DNA of 64,000 nucleotides from Sinorhizobium sp. B11 (GTDB taxonomy: Bacteria > Pseudomonadota > Alphaproteobacteria > Rhizobiales > Rhizobiaceae), in the NCBI GenBank assembly GCA_039725955.1, contig CP091033.1, forward strand, positions 1,736,001 to 1,800,000, read 5' to 3'. Shown piece after piece: positions 28,049 to 38,024 of this stretch. A model generated the notes under the pieces. That model was not told where the DNA came from. It made no database searches and saw only the letters and a list, made by a program, of their open reading frames with translations. How positions within the stretch are numbered: the stretch's first letter is position 1; each line of letters starts with the position of its first letter. The position numbers and the translations under genes were made by a program.

Positions 28049-29407
28049 CTAGGATCTGTTTTTTGTAGATAGCCGCTCAGGGGTGGTCGACGACAAGCTA
28101 TCGAACGGATAGGGCAAGCCGTAACGATCACGAACTGTCCTGCCTTCATACTCCCTGCGATAGACGCCACGATCCTGGAGGATGGGAACGACCTTCTCGA
28201 CGAATTCCTCGATATCGTCGGGCGCGCGGGGTGGCTGGAGGGTGTATCCGTCCACCGTACCATCCGCCCAGAGGTCGATGATTTCGTCGGCGACCTGCTC
28301 CGGCGTCCCGAGCAGCAGGCGGTGATGCCCCTCCGACCTGCGGACTGCCTGTCTTGCGGTCAGCTTCTCATGCGTCAGGAGATCAGACAGGCCAAGTCCC
28401 ATGCCGACGGCCTGCAGTCGGTTGGCATCGGGGATGAAGCGTTCGGCATCCAGGATGGCGTCCGGATCGAAACCGTCGGAATCAATACCATGCTCCTTGG
28501 CGAACCGCGCAAGCAAGCCGTCCTCCGAACCGGTGCCGCTATAGAGCTCATGCCTGCGCAATGCCTCCTCTTGGCTTTCGCCGAGGATGACGACGAGGCC
28601 GGGCACGATGCGGATACCCGAGGGATCGCGGCCGATCGATGCTGCACGGCCCCTCACCTTTGCGCCGAAAGCCTGGCCTGCACCGCGCGAAAGAATGTTG
28701 CAATAAATGATCTCGCCATGGCGCGCGGCAAGCTCTATGCCGCCCTCGGATGCGCCGGCCTGCGCAATGACGGGATGGCCCTGCGGTCCTTTCGGCACAT
28801 TGAGCGGTCCTTTGACGGAAAAGTAGGTACCCTGGTGGTCGACCGCATTGGCGCTTGCTGCATCCCAAAAGCGGTTTTCCGGGACCTCGCCCTCGCGTGC
28901 CGGATCCCAACTCGCCCAGAGTTCCTTGGCGACGTCGAGAAATTCGGAGGCCTTGGCGTAGCGCTCGCTGCGCGGTGGCAACGGCTCGGAACCGAAATTG
29001 GCGGCGACGTTCGGATTGAAGGACGACACGACGTTGACGATGAGGCGACCACCCGAAACGATATCGGTCGATTGAACGCGCCGGGCAAAGTTGAACGGCG
29101 AATTGTAGGTCGAAGACATCGTCACGACGAACCCGATATCGGGCACCTGGGCCGAAAGCGCGGTGCAGAGGATCAAGGGATCGATCGTGTGGAAGGGCCG
29201 GCTTGCCGGATCGGTCATCAATGCGGGGTGGTCGGAAAAGAACACCGCATCGAAGCGTCCCTTATGTGCCAGCTCTGTCAACCGGCGATAATAAGCGGGA
29301 TCGTTGATGTCATGGCGGCTGCCGGTTCTGTATTTCCAGGCATTGGCAAGATAGCCGGTAGTGTTGATGCCAACGTTGAGATTCAGTGTCCGGGACGTGT
29401 TCGTCAT
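28049..29407 (-). CDS. LLM flavin-dependent monooxygenase, NtaA/SnaA/DszA type
   Basis: 452-residue FMNH2-dependent monooxygenase. It begins SRTLNLNVGINTTGYLANAW and shows the family core STYNSPFNFARRVQSTDIVS, GGRLIVNVVSSFNPNVAANF, the RYAKASEFLDV helix, GHPVIAQAGASEGGIELAAR and a C-terminal GTVDGYTLQPP. It is clearly diverged from the left-edge paralogues: the ASLD.LSGGRAGWN core has become QSTDIVSGGRLIVN. It follows the SfnB-like oxidase by three bases and is the last gene of a unit that starts with the Ssu transporter. Substrate probably a sulfonate or related compound delivered by SsuABC. Confidence 0.93.
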   Translation of the reverse strand: MTNTSRTLNLNVGINTTGYLANAWKYRTGSRHDINDPAYYRRLTELAHKGRFDAVFFSDHPALMTDPASRPFHTIDPLILCTALSAQVPDIGFVVTMSSTYNSPFNFARRVQSTDIVSGGRLIVNVVSSFNPNVAANFGSEPLPPRSERYAKASEFLDVAKELWASWDPAREGEVPENRFWDAASANAVDHQGTYFSVKGPLNVPKGPQGHPVIAQAGASEGGIELAARHGEIIYCNILSRGAGQAFGAKVRGRAASIGRDPSGIRIVPGLVVILGESQEEALRRHELYSGTGSEDGLLARFAKEHGIDSDGFDPDAILDAERFIPDANRLQAVGMGLGLSDLLTHEKLTARQAVRRSEGHHRLLLGTPEQVADEIIDLWADGTVDGYTLQPPRAPDDIEEFVEKVVPILQDRGVYRREYEGRTVRDRYGLPYPFDSLSSTTPERLSTKNRS

Positions 29408-29410
29408 GGC

Positions 29411-30664
29411 TCAGGCAACCTCGCTGCTGGTGCCGAAGGGCGTAATGATTTTCCGATAACCGACAGCTGCGGGCTTCTTTCCGGAAACCGCATATTCGCC
29501 GACCACGCGGTCGTGATAGATACGGGGATTATGCGACGTGATCGTGCGGGCATTGCGCCAATGGCGATCGAGTGCAGTTGCCCGCTTGGCGGCTGAGGCA
29601 CCAAGAGCATCGAAGAGTATCGTCGTCGCCTCGAGGATCAGCGTGGAGATGACGGTGACGGCCTGGCTCGTTTCGACGTCGGCAATGAGGTGCGTATCGG
29701 TTTGCTCGGGATCGACACCGGAAATATTGGCTTCGAAGGACCGCTGCAGGGCGTCGGCAACATTCAGCACGATCGCCCCGGCCGAATAGGCGCGCCCCCT
29801 GACGCGTCCCACCACTTCCAGCACCTGCGGATCGTCCGCGCTCGAAGTGCCGTTGCCGCGCGGATAAATGCGCGCCCGGGCGCCGACATGCTGTGCGAGT
29901 TCGCCCGCAGCCGCCCGGCCGATCCCGGCAAGGCTCGCCAGATGGACGAGTTGGAAAAAAGCCGGCGTATAGGGAAAACGGGCCGCATCGGGCTTGATAT
30001 GTTCAGGTTCCAGCCTGACATCCTTGAACCGCGCGGTACCGCTGCCGCTCATGGCCTGTCCAAAACCGTCCCAGTCGTCGAGGATGTCGACGCCTTGCGC
30101 CCTGGTCGGCACCAGGGCAGCGATCGGCGAACCCGATCCGTCCACGGCGGCAAGGTTGATCCAGTCCGCATAGATCGAACCCGTCGTGTAGAATTTCTCG
30201 CCATTCAGGCGATAACCGTCTCCTTCCTGCTGGATCTTGGTCGAATGCTCGCTGATCTTGACGTTGGAAAGCTCGGAAAAGCCGCTGCCGATCATCTCGC
30301 CGCGGCCAAGACGGGAAAGCCATTCGTCGCGCCAGACTCCCTTCGGTGCGTTGAGAAGGTCCTCGGTAAAGCCGAGCTGGCTGCGGAAAATATTGGTGAT
30401 GTTCGGATCGGCTGCGGAAAGCTCGATCAACAGCCCGAAAAGCTCCGGCAATGTGACATCACGGCCGCCATAATCCTGAGGAACCCGCAAGGCACCGAAG
30501 CCGGCATCGCGCAACCATTGGACTTCCTTGAAAGGCAGGCGTCGCTGCTGGTCCCTTTCGATCGCCGCCTGCGCGATGTCATGAAAAATCAGCCGGAAGG
30601 GGGCGGCAATATTCTCATAGCGCGCCGAGGGTCCACGGCCCCATCCTTGATCGATCCTGGTCAT
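29411..30664 (-). CDS. Acyl-CoA dehydrogenase-fold oxidoreductase, SfnB-like
   Basis: 417 residues with the SfnB/DszC-type motifs: FKEVQWLRDAGFGALRVPQD, LNGEKFYTTGSIYADWINLA, DILDDWDGFGQAMSGSGTAR and the C-terminal HWRNARTITSHNPRIYHDRV. The gene follows the SsuB-like ATPase by 19 bases and precedes the LLM monooxygenase by three, so transporter, oxidase and monooxygenase form one operon. The role is probably a flavin-dependent step in desulfonation or sulfone oxidation. Confidence 0.9.
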   Translation of the reverse strand: MTRIDQGWGRGPSARYENIAAPFRLIFHDIAQAAIERDQQRRLPFKEVQWLRDAGFGALRVPQDYGGRDVTLPELFGLLIELSAADPNITNIFRSQLGFTEDLLNAPKGVWRDEWLSRLGRGEMIGSGFSELSNVKISEHSTKIQQEGDGYRLNGEKFYTTGSIYADWINLAAVDGSGSPIAALVPTRAQGVDILDDWDGFGQAMSGSGTARFKDVRLEPEHIKPDAARFPYTPAFFQLVHLASLAGIGRAAAGELAQHVGARARIYPRGNGTSSADDPQVLEVVGRVRGRAYSAGAIVLNVADALQRSFEANISGVDPEQTDTHLIADVETSQAVTVISTLILEATTILFDALGASAAKRATALDRHWRNARTITSHNPRIYHDRVVGEYAVSGKKPAAVGYRKIITPFGTSSEVA

Positions 30665-30683
30665 CAGCTTACTTCCTCAAATG

Positions 30684-31442
30684 TCAATGATTGCTCTGTT
30701 CAGCCAGTTTTGCTGTCGGCGTGCTGACCCCGAGCCAGTCGAGAAGTTGCACCCGCAGCCGATTGAAGCCGGCGCTGCCCGTCGAGCGTGGTCGCGGCAG
30801 GTCGATCCTCGCCTCGTGAGCGACCACGCCGTCGCGCATCACGAGCACCCTGTCGGCAAGCAGTAGCGCTTCTTCGACGTCATGGGTGACTAGCAGCACG
30901 GCCTGGCGGTGTTTCTGCCAGAGTTCGGCGACGAGCGCCTGCGCCCTGAGGCGCGTCAAGGCGTCGAGCGCCCCGAACGGCTCGTCGAGCAGCAGAAGGT
31001 CCGGGTTGCGCACCAGTGCACGCGCCAGTGAGGCTCGCTGCGCCTCTCCGCCTGAAAGATCCTTCGGCCAGGCATCGCCGCGGTGGGTGAGCCCAACCTC
31101 GTCGAGAGCCGTGTTCGCCCTTGCGCGGTTAGCCCCGCGTGGAAGGCCGGCGACGACGTTGCTCCAGACCCGCTTCCAGGGAAAGAGCCGGGGCGACTGG
31201 AAGGCGACGCCGCGACGCGGCGAAACGAATACGTCGCCCTCGATGTCGTGATCGAGATCGGCGAGGATCCGCAAAAGCGTGCTCTTGCCACAACCGCTCG
31301 CCCCTAAAAGGGCGACGAACTCGCCCTGCCTGATATCGAGATCGAGACGATCGATGACGTTGCGTTTTCCAAAGCGGCGCACCAGCCCGCGCACACTGAC
31401 CGAAAGACCCGTCTGGGCCGAAACGGGAAGCGACATGTTCAT
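30684..31442 (-). CDS. ssuB: Sulfonate/nitrate/taurine-type ABC transporter ATP-binding protein
   Basis: 252-residue ATPase. Walker A is [20 protein letters not shown], signature LSGGEAQRASLARAL, Walker B LLLLDEPFGALDALT, and H-loop VLLVTHDVEEALLLADR, in the order and spacing of SsuB/TauB. The ATG at 31442 overlaps the permease stop as ATGA. The C-terminal region after RPRSTGSAGFNRLR is typical of SsuB. With the upstream permease and binding protein it forms a complete importer. Confidence 0.93.
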   Translation of the reverse strand: MNMSLPVSAQTGLSVSVRGLVRRFGKRNVIDRLDLDIRQGEFVALLGASGCGKSTLLRILADLDHDIEGDVFVSPRRGVAFQSPRLFPWKRVWSNVVAGLPRGANRARANTALDEVGLTHRGDAWPKDLSGGEAQRASLARALVRNPDLLLLDEPFGALDALTRLRAQALVAELWQKHRQAVLLVTHDVEEALLLADRVLVMRDGVVAHEARIDLPRPRSTGSAGFNRLRVQLLDWLGVSTPTAKLAEQSNH

Positions 31443-32323
31443 ACTCCGTCGAAACTCTGGCGCCAGCCGAGCAGGACGCGTTCCAGGACCCGCACGACCA
31501 GATCCGCCCCAAGGCCGAGAAGCGCATATATGGCAAGGCAAAGGATGATGATGTCGACGCGATAGACCTCGCGCGCATGGGTGATCAGGTATCCGAGCCC
31601 GCCCTGTGCATTGACGGTCTCGGCAAAGACGAGCGCCAGCCACGCCGATCCAAGCGAATAGCGCAGCCCGACGAGCAGGTTCGGCAAGGTGCCGGGGAGG
31701 ATGACTTGAAGGATCAGCGCCGCTCGGCCAAAGGACAACGTGCGCGCAGCCTCGACGAGGGTCCTGTCGACATTGCGGATGCCGGCGAACGTGTTGATGT
31801 AAAGGGGGAACGTGACGGCAAAGGCGACGAGGATGACCTTGGGCGTCTCGTCTATTCCGAGCCAGATAATCAGGAGCGGCACGAGGCCGGCCCAGGGAAG
31901 TGTGCGCGCCATCTGCATCGGCGCGTCAATCAGATCCTCACCGAGGCGCAAGAGACCGGCGATGAGCGCAAGACCGACACCTGTGACGAAGCCGATGCCG
32001 AAACCGATCACGACGCGCTGGAGCGACAGGAGAAGCGCTTCCGCGAGGTCGCCGCTCGATATCATCTCGAGCAATGTCGCAAGGAGTGTCGCAGGACCTG
32101 GAAGCAGGTCCTCGGAAATCAGGCCATAGCGCGTGCCGACCCACCATAGACATATCAGCGCCGCCGGACCGAGGCTCTTGCCAAGGCTGCGCGGTAGGCG
32201 GCGGCTCTTTCGTCTGCCGTCAGGAACGATGCGCTCGAGATCGCCGATGGCTGGATGCGGATCGTATGCGCCCATGGTGGGCGCATACGATTTGACCGCC
32301 GACAGGCTCATCACCGTCGCCAT
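31439..32323 (-). CDS. ssuC: Sulfonate-type ABC transporter permease
   Basis: 294-residue inner-membrane permease with about six membrane segments. The first follows LGPAALICLWWVGTRYGL, and the cytoplasmic EAA loop is EAARTLSFGRAALILQVILP near residue 195. These fit the SsuC/TauC family. The start overlaps the SsuA stop as ATGA. A polar N-terminal tail of about 50 residues precedes the membrane part. Confidence 0.93.
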   Translation of the reverse strand: MATVMSLSAVKSYAPTMGAYDPHPAIGDLERIVPDGRRKSRRLPRSLGKSLGPAALICLWWVGTRYGLISEDLLPGPATLLATLLEMISSGDLAEALLLSLQRVVIGFGIGFVTGVGLALIAGLLRLGEDLIDAPMQMARTLPWAGLVPLLIIWLGIDETPKVILVAFAVTFPLYINTFAGIRNVDRTLVEAARTLSFGRAALILQVILPGTLPNLLVGLRYSLGSAWLALVFAETVNAQGGLGYLITHAREVYRVDIIILCLAIYALLGLGADLVVRVLERVLLGWRQSFDGV

Positions 32324-33342
32324 CAGTTCGTCTTCGCCAGCTTCTTGTTTTCGTCGCTGATCAGATCGCCGAAGTCCTTGACGACGTAATCCTCAACCTT
32401 GAAATCGCGCTTGAACTGGCCGCTTTCATGAAAATAAGCGACCTCCTTCTGCCAGCCGGACAGCACGTCACTGTCGGTTGCAGCCACATATTCCACCCGT
32501 GAACGGCTGGCTTGCAGGTTGGCCGCGTCGGGCGAGATCTGCGATAGCTTGGCGACCTGCTCGGCCCATTCGCCGGGATGAGCGTTGACCCAGGCCTGCG
32601 CCCGAATGATGCGGCGCATCAGATCCTCGAGCGCGGCCTTGCGCACCGGATCGTCGACGGAAGATGTCGGGGCGTAAAGGACGCCTGCCGTATCGATCAC
32701 CTTGCTCAAGGATTTCAGGATACGTGCGCCGTGTTGCTGCTGGGCGATCGCCGTATTCGGATCCCAGACGACAAAGGCGTCGACCTGGCCGTTGACCAGC
32801 GCCGACAGGCCGTCGGTCGTGTTCAGGTTCAAGATGAGCTTATTGTCAAACGGCACTCCGGCCTCTTCAAGCGCCTTGGCGAACTGATAATGCTGCTTGG
32901 TGAAATAGGGCAACGCAACCTTGTGTCCCTTGAGGTCGGCAACGTCCTTGAGCGGCGAGTCACCGCGCACAAGAATGGCGCTGCCACTCTCCTTGCGCTC
33001 CCAGGTGCCGGCAAGGATCGTCACCTTGACGCCGTTGGCGATCGCTGCGAGCACACCGGTATCGCCTCCAGCCGCAATATCGACATGACCGGCGCGAAGC
33101 GCCTCCACGAGCGGTGGCGTGGAATCGAAATCGGCCCATTTAATCTTGTAGGGCAGGTTTTCGATCTCGTTTGCGGCGATCAGCTGGCGGTGCAGGCCTG
33201 TCTTGTTGGGTGTGCCGACCGTCACGGTCAGATTGCTGAGATCCGTGGCGTCCTGGCCCAGCGATGCGGTTGCGAACGAAGCTGAACAGGCGATCGCTAG
33301 ACCTGCGCCGCGGATCAGCCTGGTGATGTTGCTAAGTCTCAT
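32323..33342 (-). CDS. ssuA: Aliphatic sulfonate-type ABC transporter substrate-binding protein
   Basis: 339 residues with a Sec-type signal (GAGLAIACSASFATASLGQ) cleaved near residue 30. The mature protein has the SsuA pattern: LTVTVGTPNKTGLHRQLIAA, DFDSTPPLVEALRAGHVDIA and AFVVWDPNTAIAQQ. It binds a sulfonate-like anion in the periplasm. First gene of the ssuA-ssuC-ssuB-oxidase-LLM operon. The upstream region 33343-33574 is AT-rich, with a TATAGA-containing stretch near 33452 that may hold the promoter. Confidence 0.92.
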   Translation of the reverse strand: MRLSNITRLIRGAGLAIACSASFATASLGQDATDLSNLTVTVGTPNKTGLHRQLIAANEIENLPYKIKWADFDSTPPLVEALRAGHVDIAAGGDTGVLAAIANGVKVTILAGTWERKESGSAILVRGDSPLKDVADLKGHKVALPYFTKQHYQFAKALEEAGVPFDNKLILNLNTTDGLSALVNGQVDAFVVWDPNTAIAQQQHGARILKSLSKVIDTAGVLYAPTSSVDDPVRKAALEDLMRRIIRAQAWVNAHPGEWAEQVAKLSQISPDAANLQASRSRVEYVAATDSDVLSGWQKEVAYFHESGQFKRDFKVEDYVVKDFGDLISDENKKLAKTN

Positions 33343-33574
33343 TATTCGTCCCTCCTGGCCGATCGGCCCTGACCCGCGTCCATTCGCATGACGCCTTTCA
33401 TGATGGCGGCGAGCCTACGCAAGGGCGAAAACACTGATAAGAAAATAAACTCTATAGATTTTATGTATTATGAAATTGCTTTTCGGATTTTGGTTCCTGC
33501 CCGCATCGTCCGACTTCGAAACGGTGTTGGGTGCCGGTTAGTCTTGCGGTAGCATTTGAACAAGGAGACTGACG

Positions 33575-34669
33575 ATGAGCCAGAAGACGATTTCCCTCGA
33601 CACGTTCAAACAGTGGCTTGCTGACGGACACGAGCTTGCTGTTCTCGACATCCGCGCGCCCGATGTTGTCGGCTACGCGTCCCCGCTTTTCGCCACAAAT
33701 TTGCCGGCCGAAAGGGTCGCGCGCGAGCTTTCTCACTTTGTGCCACGCAAGGTCGTGCGCACCGTGCTAGCCGACGGCGGCGATCGGACGGCCGAGCGTC
33801 TTGTCGAGGAGCTCACCGCAGCAGGCTGGGTGAACACCGTTGCGCTCGATGGCGGCATTCCGGCCTGGACGGCGAGTGGCACAGACGCAACCCTGCCGAC
33901 ATTCGATACGCCCGGCGTCGCATTTACACTTGCCGTCAAGGATGAGAAGGGTACGCCGCTCACTTCGGCCGAAGAGCTGAAAAGGCTGCGCGATGCTGGT
34001 GAGGATCTCATCGTCATCGACACGCGCACCGTATCTGAGTTTGCGCGCGAGCACGTCCCGGGCGCGGTCAGCGTGCCGGGTGCAGAACTGATCCTGCGTT
34101 TCAAGGACGTCGTGCCCTCCGAAACGACACAGGTCATCGTCTCCTGCGCCGGCCTGCCGCGCGCCATCCTCGGGGCCCAGACACTGATCGATGCCAAGGT
34201 TCCAAACAAGGTCTCCTATCTCCACGACGGCACCAAGGCCTGGACTGCGGCAGGCTTCAGCCTGGAGACCGGTAGGACACGGATCTATGACGAGGCGAGC
34301 AGCACGGCGGTTGAGTTTGCCCGCCGGCAGATCGCGGTCTTGAGCAGCGCCGACCGGTTCCCCGAAATCGATATCGCGACGGCCAGACGCTGGGCTGCCG
34401 ATCCCGATCGCACGACCTATCTGCTGGACGTCAGGACGCCGGAGGAATTCGCAGGCGGTCATCTCGAAGGCACCCAGTCTTCCGAGGGCGGCCAGTTGCT
34501 CGGTGTTGCCTATCGGACGATAGCGGTAAGAGGCGCGCGCGTCGTGCTCATCGATGACCTTGTCGGTGCCCGCGCACGCACTGTTGCTCACTGGCTGCAG
34601 CGACGCGGCTACGACATCGCTCTCCTGCTGGTCGATTTCAATTCGCAGGACTTGAGCAAGGTCGCCTGA
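33575..34669 (+). CDS. Rhodanese-related sulfurtransferase with three rhodanese-like domains
   Basis: 364 residues. Three rhodanese-like units are visible: residues about 8-112 (LAVLDIRAPDVVGYASPL), about 128-230 (LIVIDTRTVSEFAREHVPGA) and about 262-360 (YLLDVRTPEEFAGGHLEGT). Only the middle one has an active-site-like cysteine, in QVIVSCAGLPRAI; the first has VLADGGDRTAERL and the last VLIDDLVGARART at that place. The protein therefore probably has one catalytic and two structural domains. AAGGAG precedes the start by ten bases. Position next to ssuA (divergent) suggests a part in handling sulfane sulfur or sulfite, which is inference. Confidence 0.9.
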   Translation: MSQKTISLDTFKQWLADGHELAVLDIRAPDVVGYASPLFATNLPAERVARELSHFVPRKVVRTVLADGGDRTAERLVEELTAAGWVNTVALDGGIPAWTASGTDATLPTFDTPGVAFTLAVKDEKGTPLTSAEELKRLRDAGEDLIVIDTRTVSEFAREHVPGAVSVPGAELILRFKDVVPSETTQVIVSCAGLPRAILGAQTLIDAKVPNKVSYLHDGTKAWTAAGFSLETGRTRIYDEASSTAVEFARRQIAVLSSADRFPEIDIATARRWAADPDRTTYLLDVRTPEEFAGGHLEGTQSSEGGQLLGVAYRTIAVRGARVVLIDDLVGARARTVAHWLQRRGYDIALLLVDFNSQDLSKVA

Positions 34670-35001
34670 AGGAACAGGCGCCTGTGCCGGTCTTGGCTAG
34701 GCTCCAGACCGGCTCAAGCCATGAACCGGCCGCCGCTTGGGCTGATCGGCCGCCCATGCTGTCGCCAAGCGGCGACGACAGGACCGCATTGGTCGCTTTC
34801 GCGCGCGCAACTTTCGAGAAGAAGCGCACGGAGCCGATATTCTCCACCGGCCGGACGAAACCGAGATTGATACGGCCTGCCTCGATATGGCGGATTAGCC
34901 CCTAGATGCGATCGGCAAAAAATCGATGGTCCTTGTCGATAACGAATTTTGTCGCACGTCTATGGATGTGAGGCGAACAGGCAGATCAAGGGAGAAATCA
35001 C
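34670..35001. other. Intergenic stretch, no convincing gene
   Basis: About 330 bases between the rhodanese and DUF899 genes. An open minus-strand stretch (34638-34905) reads LIRHIEAGRINLGFVRPVEN, vaguely like a LysR effector domain, but it lacks a start and a recognisable remainder. I see no terminator or operator I can support. Confidence 0.4.
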
Positions 35002-35706
35002 ATGGACATGGGCGAATTGAGACCGGCAAAGGAGCTAGCCGCGAAACGCGCAAGCAGATTCGCAAACGAAACAGCCGACTACGCCAAGGCAAGAATGGCG
35101 CTTTTGGCAGAAGAGATTGAAGTTCGGCGGCATCTAACGAGGCTTGCGGAGCAACGCAGGCGGCTGCCTCCCGGCCCAGTCATCGAAAAGAACTATCGCT
35201 TCAAGGACGAGAACGGCAGCGAGACCGGTCTGGCCGAAATGTTCGGACATCACGATACGCTCGTGACTTATTTCTGGATGTTCGGTCCGCAGCGCGAACG
35301 ACCCTGCCCGATGTGCACAAATTTTCTGGGCGGAGCGAACGGCAACGGCGCCGATGTCAAGCAGCGGGCCGCGTTCAAAATCATCGGTCGCAGCCCCGTT
35401 GAGAGGCAGCGCGCGTTCGCAATGGAGCGCGGCTGGCGCGACCTCGATTTCGCTCAGACCGTCGGCGACGACTATGCGAGAGATCTAGGTCTGCTCGACG
35501 CCAAGGGCAACGAGTATCCGGGGCTTACCGTCTATCAGAGGCAAGGAAACGAAGTCCGCGTGTTCTATAATGCCGAAATGCCTGCCGAGGCGGCAGATCC
35601 CGGACAGGATCCGAGAGGAGCCGTCGACATCGCGCCGCTCTGGAACATTCTGGACATGACACCAGCCGGTCGCGGTACGAACTGGTATCCGAAGCTCACC
35701 TATTAA
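35002..35706 (+). CDS. DUF899-family thioredoxin-like protein
   Basis: 234 residues of the DUF899 family (thioredoxin-like fold, function not settled). Family hallmarks are the N-terminal RRHLTRLAEQRRRLPPGPVI, the YRFKDENG segment, and LVTYFWMFGPQRERPCPMCT with a CPMC motif near residues 99-102. The C-terminus WNILDMTPAGRGTNWYPKL is typical. An AAGGGAGAAATCAC site precedes the ATG at 35002. It stands alone between the rhodanese gene and the convergent CitE-like gene. A redox or peroxide-related role is a guess from the fold. Confidence 0.88.
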   Translation: MDMGELRPAKELAAKRASRFANETADYAKARMALLAEEIEVRRHLTRLAEQRRRLPPGPVIEKNYRFKDENGSETGLAEMFGHHDTLVTYFWMFGPQRERPCPMCTNFLGGANGNGADVKQRAAFKIIGRSPVERQRAFAMERGWRDLDFAQTVGDDYARDLGLLDAKGNEYPGLTVYQRQGNEVRVFYNAEMPAEAADPGQDPRGAVDIAPLWNILDMTPAGRGTNWYPKLTY

Positions 35707-35973
35707 GTACTCGCAGTTTGCGCAGTGCGAGCTTCGGCTACGACCCGGCGCGCCTGTCGGCCCGAACCGGATCAGCGTGCGAGGTTCTTTGCACCACATA
35801 GAGGCAAACCCGTAGCCGTCTCGCCACTGTCGCTTACCGACGCAACGGCCCGACGTTTTTCCATTCAAACGGCCCACTGGCGTTGCGCTGGCTGGCCTGG
35901 TGTGTTGGATGTTTCTTATCGTTCCTGCCGTTTATTTCGCACTCCCGGTTGGGCTTGATCCCGCATGCCAGCA

Positions 35974-36810
35974 TCACTGCGACAGCAGCGCACGCGCCCT
36001 CGCGACGACAGGCGCGTCGATCATCTTTCCGTCGAGCGAAATGGCGCCCTTGCCGGCCGACCCGGCGATCTCGGCCGCCGCGATGACGCGGCGCGCCCAG
36101 TCGAGCTTTTCCGGACTTGGCGAAAAAGCGGCGTTGAGAATGGCGACCGCGGAAGGATGGACGCAGCTCGCCCCATCGAAACCATGGCGCCTCGCCTCCT
36201 GCGCCGCGGCGTCGAGCGCTTCGAGATCACCGTAGTCGGCGACCGTCGTCAGCGTGCCGAAAGAGAGCTTACCCTCGGCCTTGGCAGCCATGTGCACCAT
36301 CAGCTTCGGCAGGCGCAACACATCCGGCAGCGGTTCGCCGCCCATGCTGGCGGCCAGATCCTCGCCGCCGGCAGCAAGGGCGAGCACCCGCTGGCAGCCG
36401 GCGAAGGAGCGCGCATCGAGCACGGCGGCGGCATCCTCGATGAGCGGCACGAACCACATCTGCTCGCGGCCGAGTTCGCGTTCCAGCGTCTGCAGATGAT
36501 AGGCGAGAAGATGCAGCCGGCTGAGCGAGCGTGTCTTGGCGATGTAGAGGCCGAAGGCGCCCGCCCGGCAGGCAGCCTCCGCATCCGCTTTCTGCAGGTC
36601 GGGTTCGGAATTGATGCGGACGAACACCTTGGCACCATTGCGCCCGACGGAGGCAACGGCCTCCGCCAGCCTCGCGCGGGCGGCCTGCTTTTCGGCGGGT
36701 GCGACCGAATCCTCGAGATCGAGAATGATTGCGGCCGCCCCCCGCTCATGCGCCTTGGCAATAAACCGGTCGGAGGAGGCGGGCACATAGAGAAGCGAAC
36801 GAAATCTCAT
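35974..36810 (-). CDS. CitE/HpcH-HpaI family CoA-ester lyase
   Basis: 278-residue TIM-barrel lyase of the citrate lyase beta-subunit-like group. Landmarks are RSLLYVPASSDRFIAKAHER, IILDLEDSVAPAEKQAAR with acidic metal ligands, KVFVRINSEPDLQKAD with the CoA/substrate arginine, and FVPLIEDAAAVLDAR. Relatives cleave malyl-CoA, citramalyl-CoA or similar into acetyl-CoA and a 2-oxoacid. The start overlaps the CoA-transferase stop as ATGA, so activation by the transferase followed by cleavage here is likely. Last gene of the nine-gene lacI operon. Confidence 0.9.
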   Translation of the reverse strand: MRFRSLLYVPASSDRFIAKAHERGAAAIILDLEDSVAPAEKQAARARLAEAVASVGRNGAKVFVRINSEPDLQKADAEAACRAGAFGLYIAKTRSLSRLHLLAYHLQTLERELGREQMWFVPLIEDAAAVLDARSFAGCQRVLALAAGGEDLAASMGGEPLPDVLRLPKLMVHMAAKAEGKLSFGTLTTVADYGDLEALDAAAQEARRHGFDGASCVHPSAVAILNAAFSPSPEKLDWARRVIAAAEIAGSAGKGAISLDGKMIDAPVVARARALLSQ

Positions 36811-38024
36811 GCACCGCTTCCCTTCACGATGGCGTCGATCGCAGCGGCATCAAGGCCGGCTTCGGCAAGCACTTCCGCCGTATGCTGACCAAGTGACGGT
36901 GCCGGCCGGCGCCAGACGCCTGGTGTCGCGGAAAGACGGGGAACGATATTGTGCATCGGCAGGCTGCCAAATTCGGCATCTTCGGCATCGACGATGATCT
37001 CGCGTCCGGAAAAATGCTCGTCTTCGGCCGCATCGGCGATGCTGTAGATCGGGCCGACGGTGGCGCCGGCATCGCGCATGATCTGCAATGCCTCGTCATG
37101 ATCATGCCCGGCAAACCAGCCGCCCACGGCCTCATCCACCAGCGCGCGATTGTTCACGCGCGCCGAATTGGTGGCAAAGCGCGGATCCTCGTTCATGTCG
37201 CTGCGGCCGATAATGTCAAAGATGCGGCGGGCGACCTGCGGTGTCGATCCCGACAGCGCCACATATTTGCCGTCGCGGCAGCGGTAGACATTGCGGGGCG
37301 CCGCCGTGTTCGAGGCGCTGCCGACGCGTTCCTTGACCTTGCCGGTGACCTTGTAGATCGCCGCTTCCGGCCCGAGAACCGAAAACATCGGCTCCAGCAG
37401 CGAGAGGTCGATCACCTGGCCGCGCGACAGGCCGCGGTCGCGGGCAAGCAGCGCCGTGACGGTGGCCGAACTGCCGTAGACGCCGGCGATCATGTCGGCG
37501 AGCGCGAGCGGCGGCAGCACCGGTTCGCGATCGGGAAAGCCGGTGCGATAGGCAAAGCCGCTCATGCCCTCGACGATCGTTCCGAAACCCGGAAATTGCG
37601 CATAGGGGCCGGTCTGGCCGAAGCCGGAAATGCGCACGATGACGAGATCGGGATTGCGGGCATGGAGAACGTCAGGAGCAAGCCCCATCTCTTCCAGCGT
37701 GCCCGGACGATAATTCTCGATGAAGACATCGGCCGTCTCGATCAGCGCCCAGAGCGCGTCCATGGCCGGTTTCTCGCGCAGGTTCAGCATGACCGAGCGC
37801 TTGTTGCGGCTATAGGTCTTCCAGTAGAGCGAGTGGCCGTCATCCTTCCAGTCGCGCAGCGGATCGCCTGACGGCGGCTCGATCTTCACAACATCCGCAC
37901 CGAAATCGGCAAGCTGCAGCGACAGCATGTTGCCGGCGACGAGGCGGGAGAGGTCGAGCACGCGAATGCCGGCAAGCGGGCCTTTCGCTGCAGGGTCGAA
38001 CTGTCTTTCGGAATGTCCGGTCAT
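36807..38024 (-). CDS. CaiB/BaiF-type (family III) CoA-transferase
   Basis: 405 residues with the family III pattern: [55 protein letters not shown] and the catalytic-aspartate region [19 protein letters not shown]. These enzymes move CoA from a donor ester to a carboxylic acid. The start overlaps the upstream ATPase stop as ATGA and the end overlaps the CitE-like start, so transferase and lyase are a coupled pair. The acid activated is unknown; the itaconate/citramalate pathway uses the same pairing. Confidence 0.92.
   Translation of the reverse strand: MTGHSERQFDPAAKGPLAGIRVLDLSRLVAGNMLSLQLADFGADVVKIEPPSGDPLRDWKDDGHSLYWKTYSRNKRSVMLNLREKPAMDALWALIETADVFIENYRPGTLEEMGLAPDVLHARNPDLVIVRISGFGQTGPYAQFPGFGTIVEGMSGFAYRTGFPDREPVLPPLALADMIAGVYGSSATVTALLARDRGLSRGQVIDLSLLEPMFSVLGPEAAIYKVTGKVKERVGSASNTAAPRNVYRCRDGKYVALSGSTPQVARRIFDIIGRSDMNEDPRFATNSARVNNRALVDEAVGGWFAGHDHDEALQIMRDAGATVGPIYSIADAAEDEHFSGREIIVDAEDAEFGSLPMHNIVPRLSATPGVWRRPAPSLGQHTAEVLAEAGLDAAAIDAIVKGSGA

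Noticed and set aside
34638..34905. Open minus-strand frame with a segment vaguely like a LysR effector domain
   Set aside because: No start codon context, no helix-turn-helix, and the rest has no family resemblance; it may be a relic but cannot be supported.
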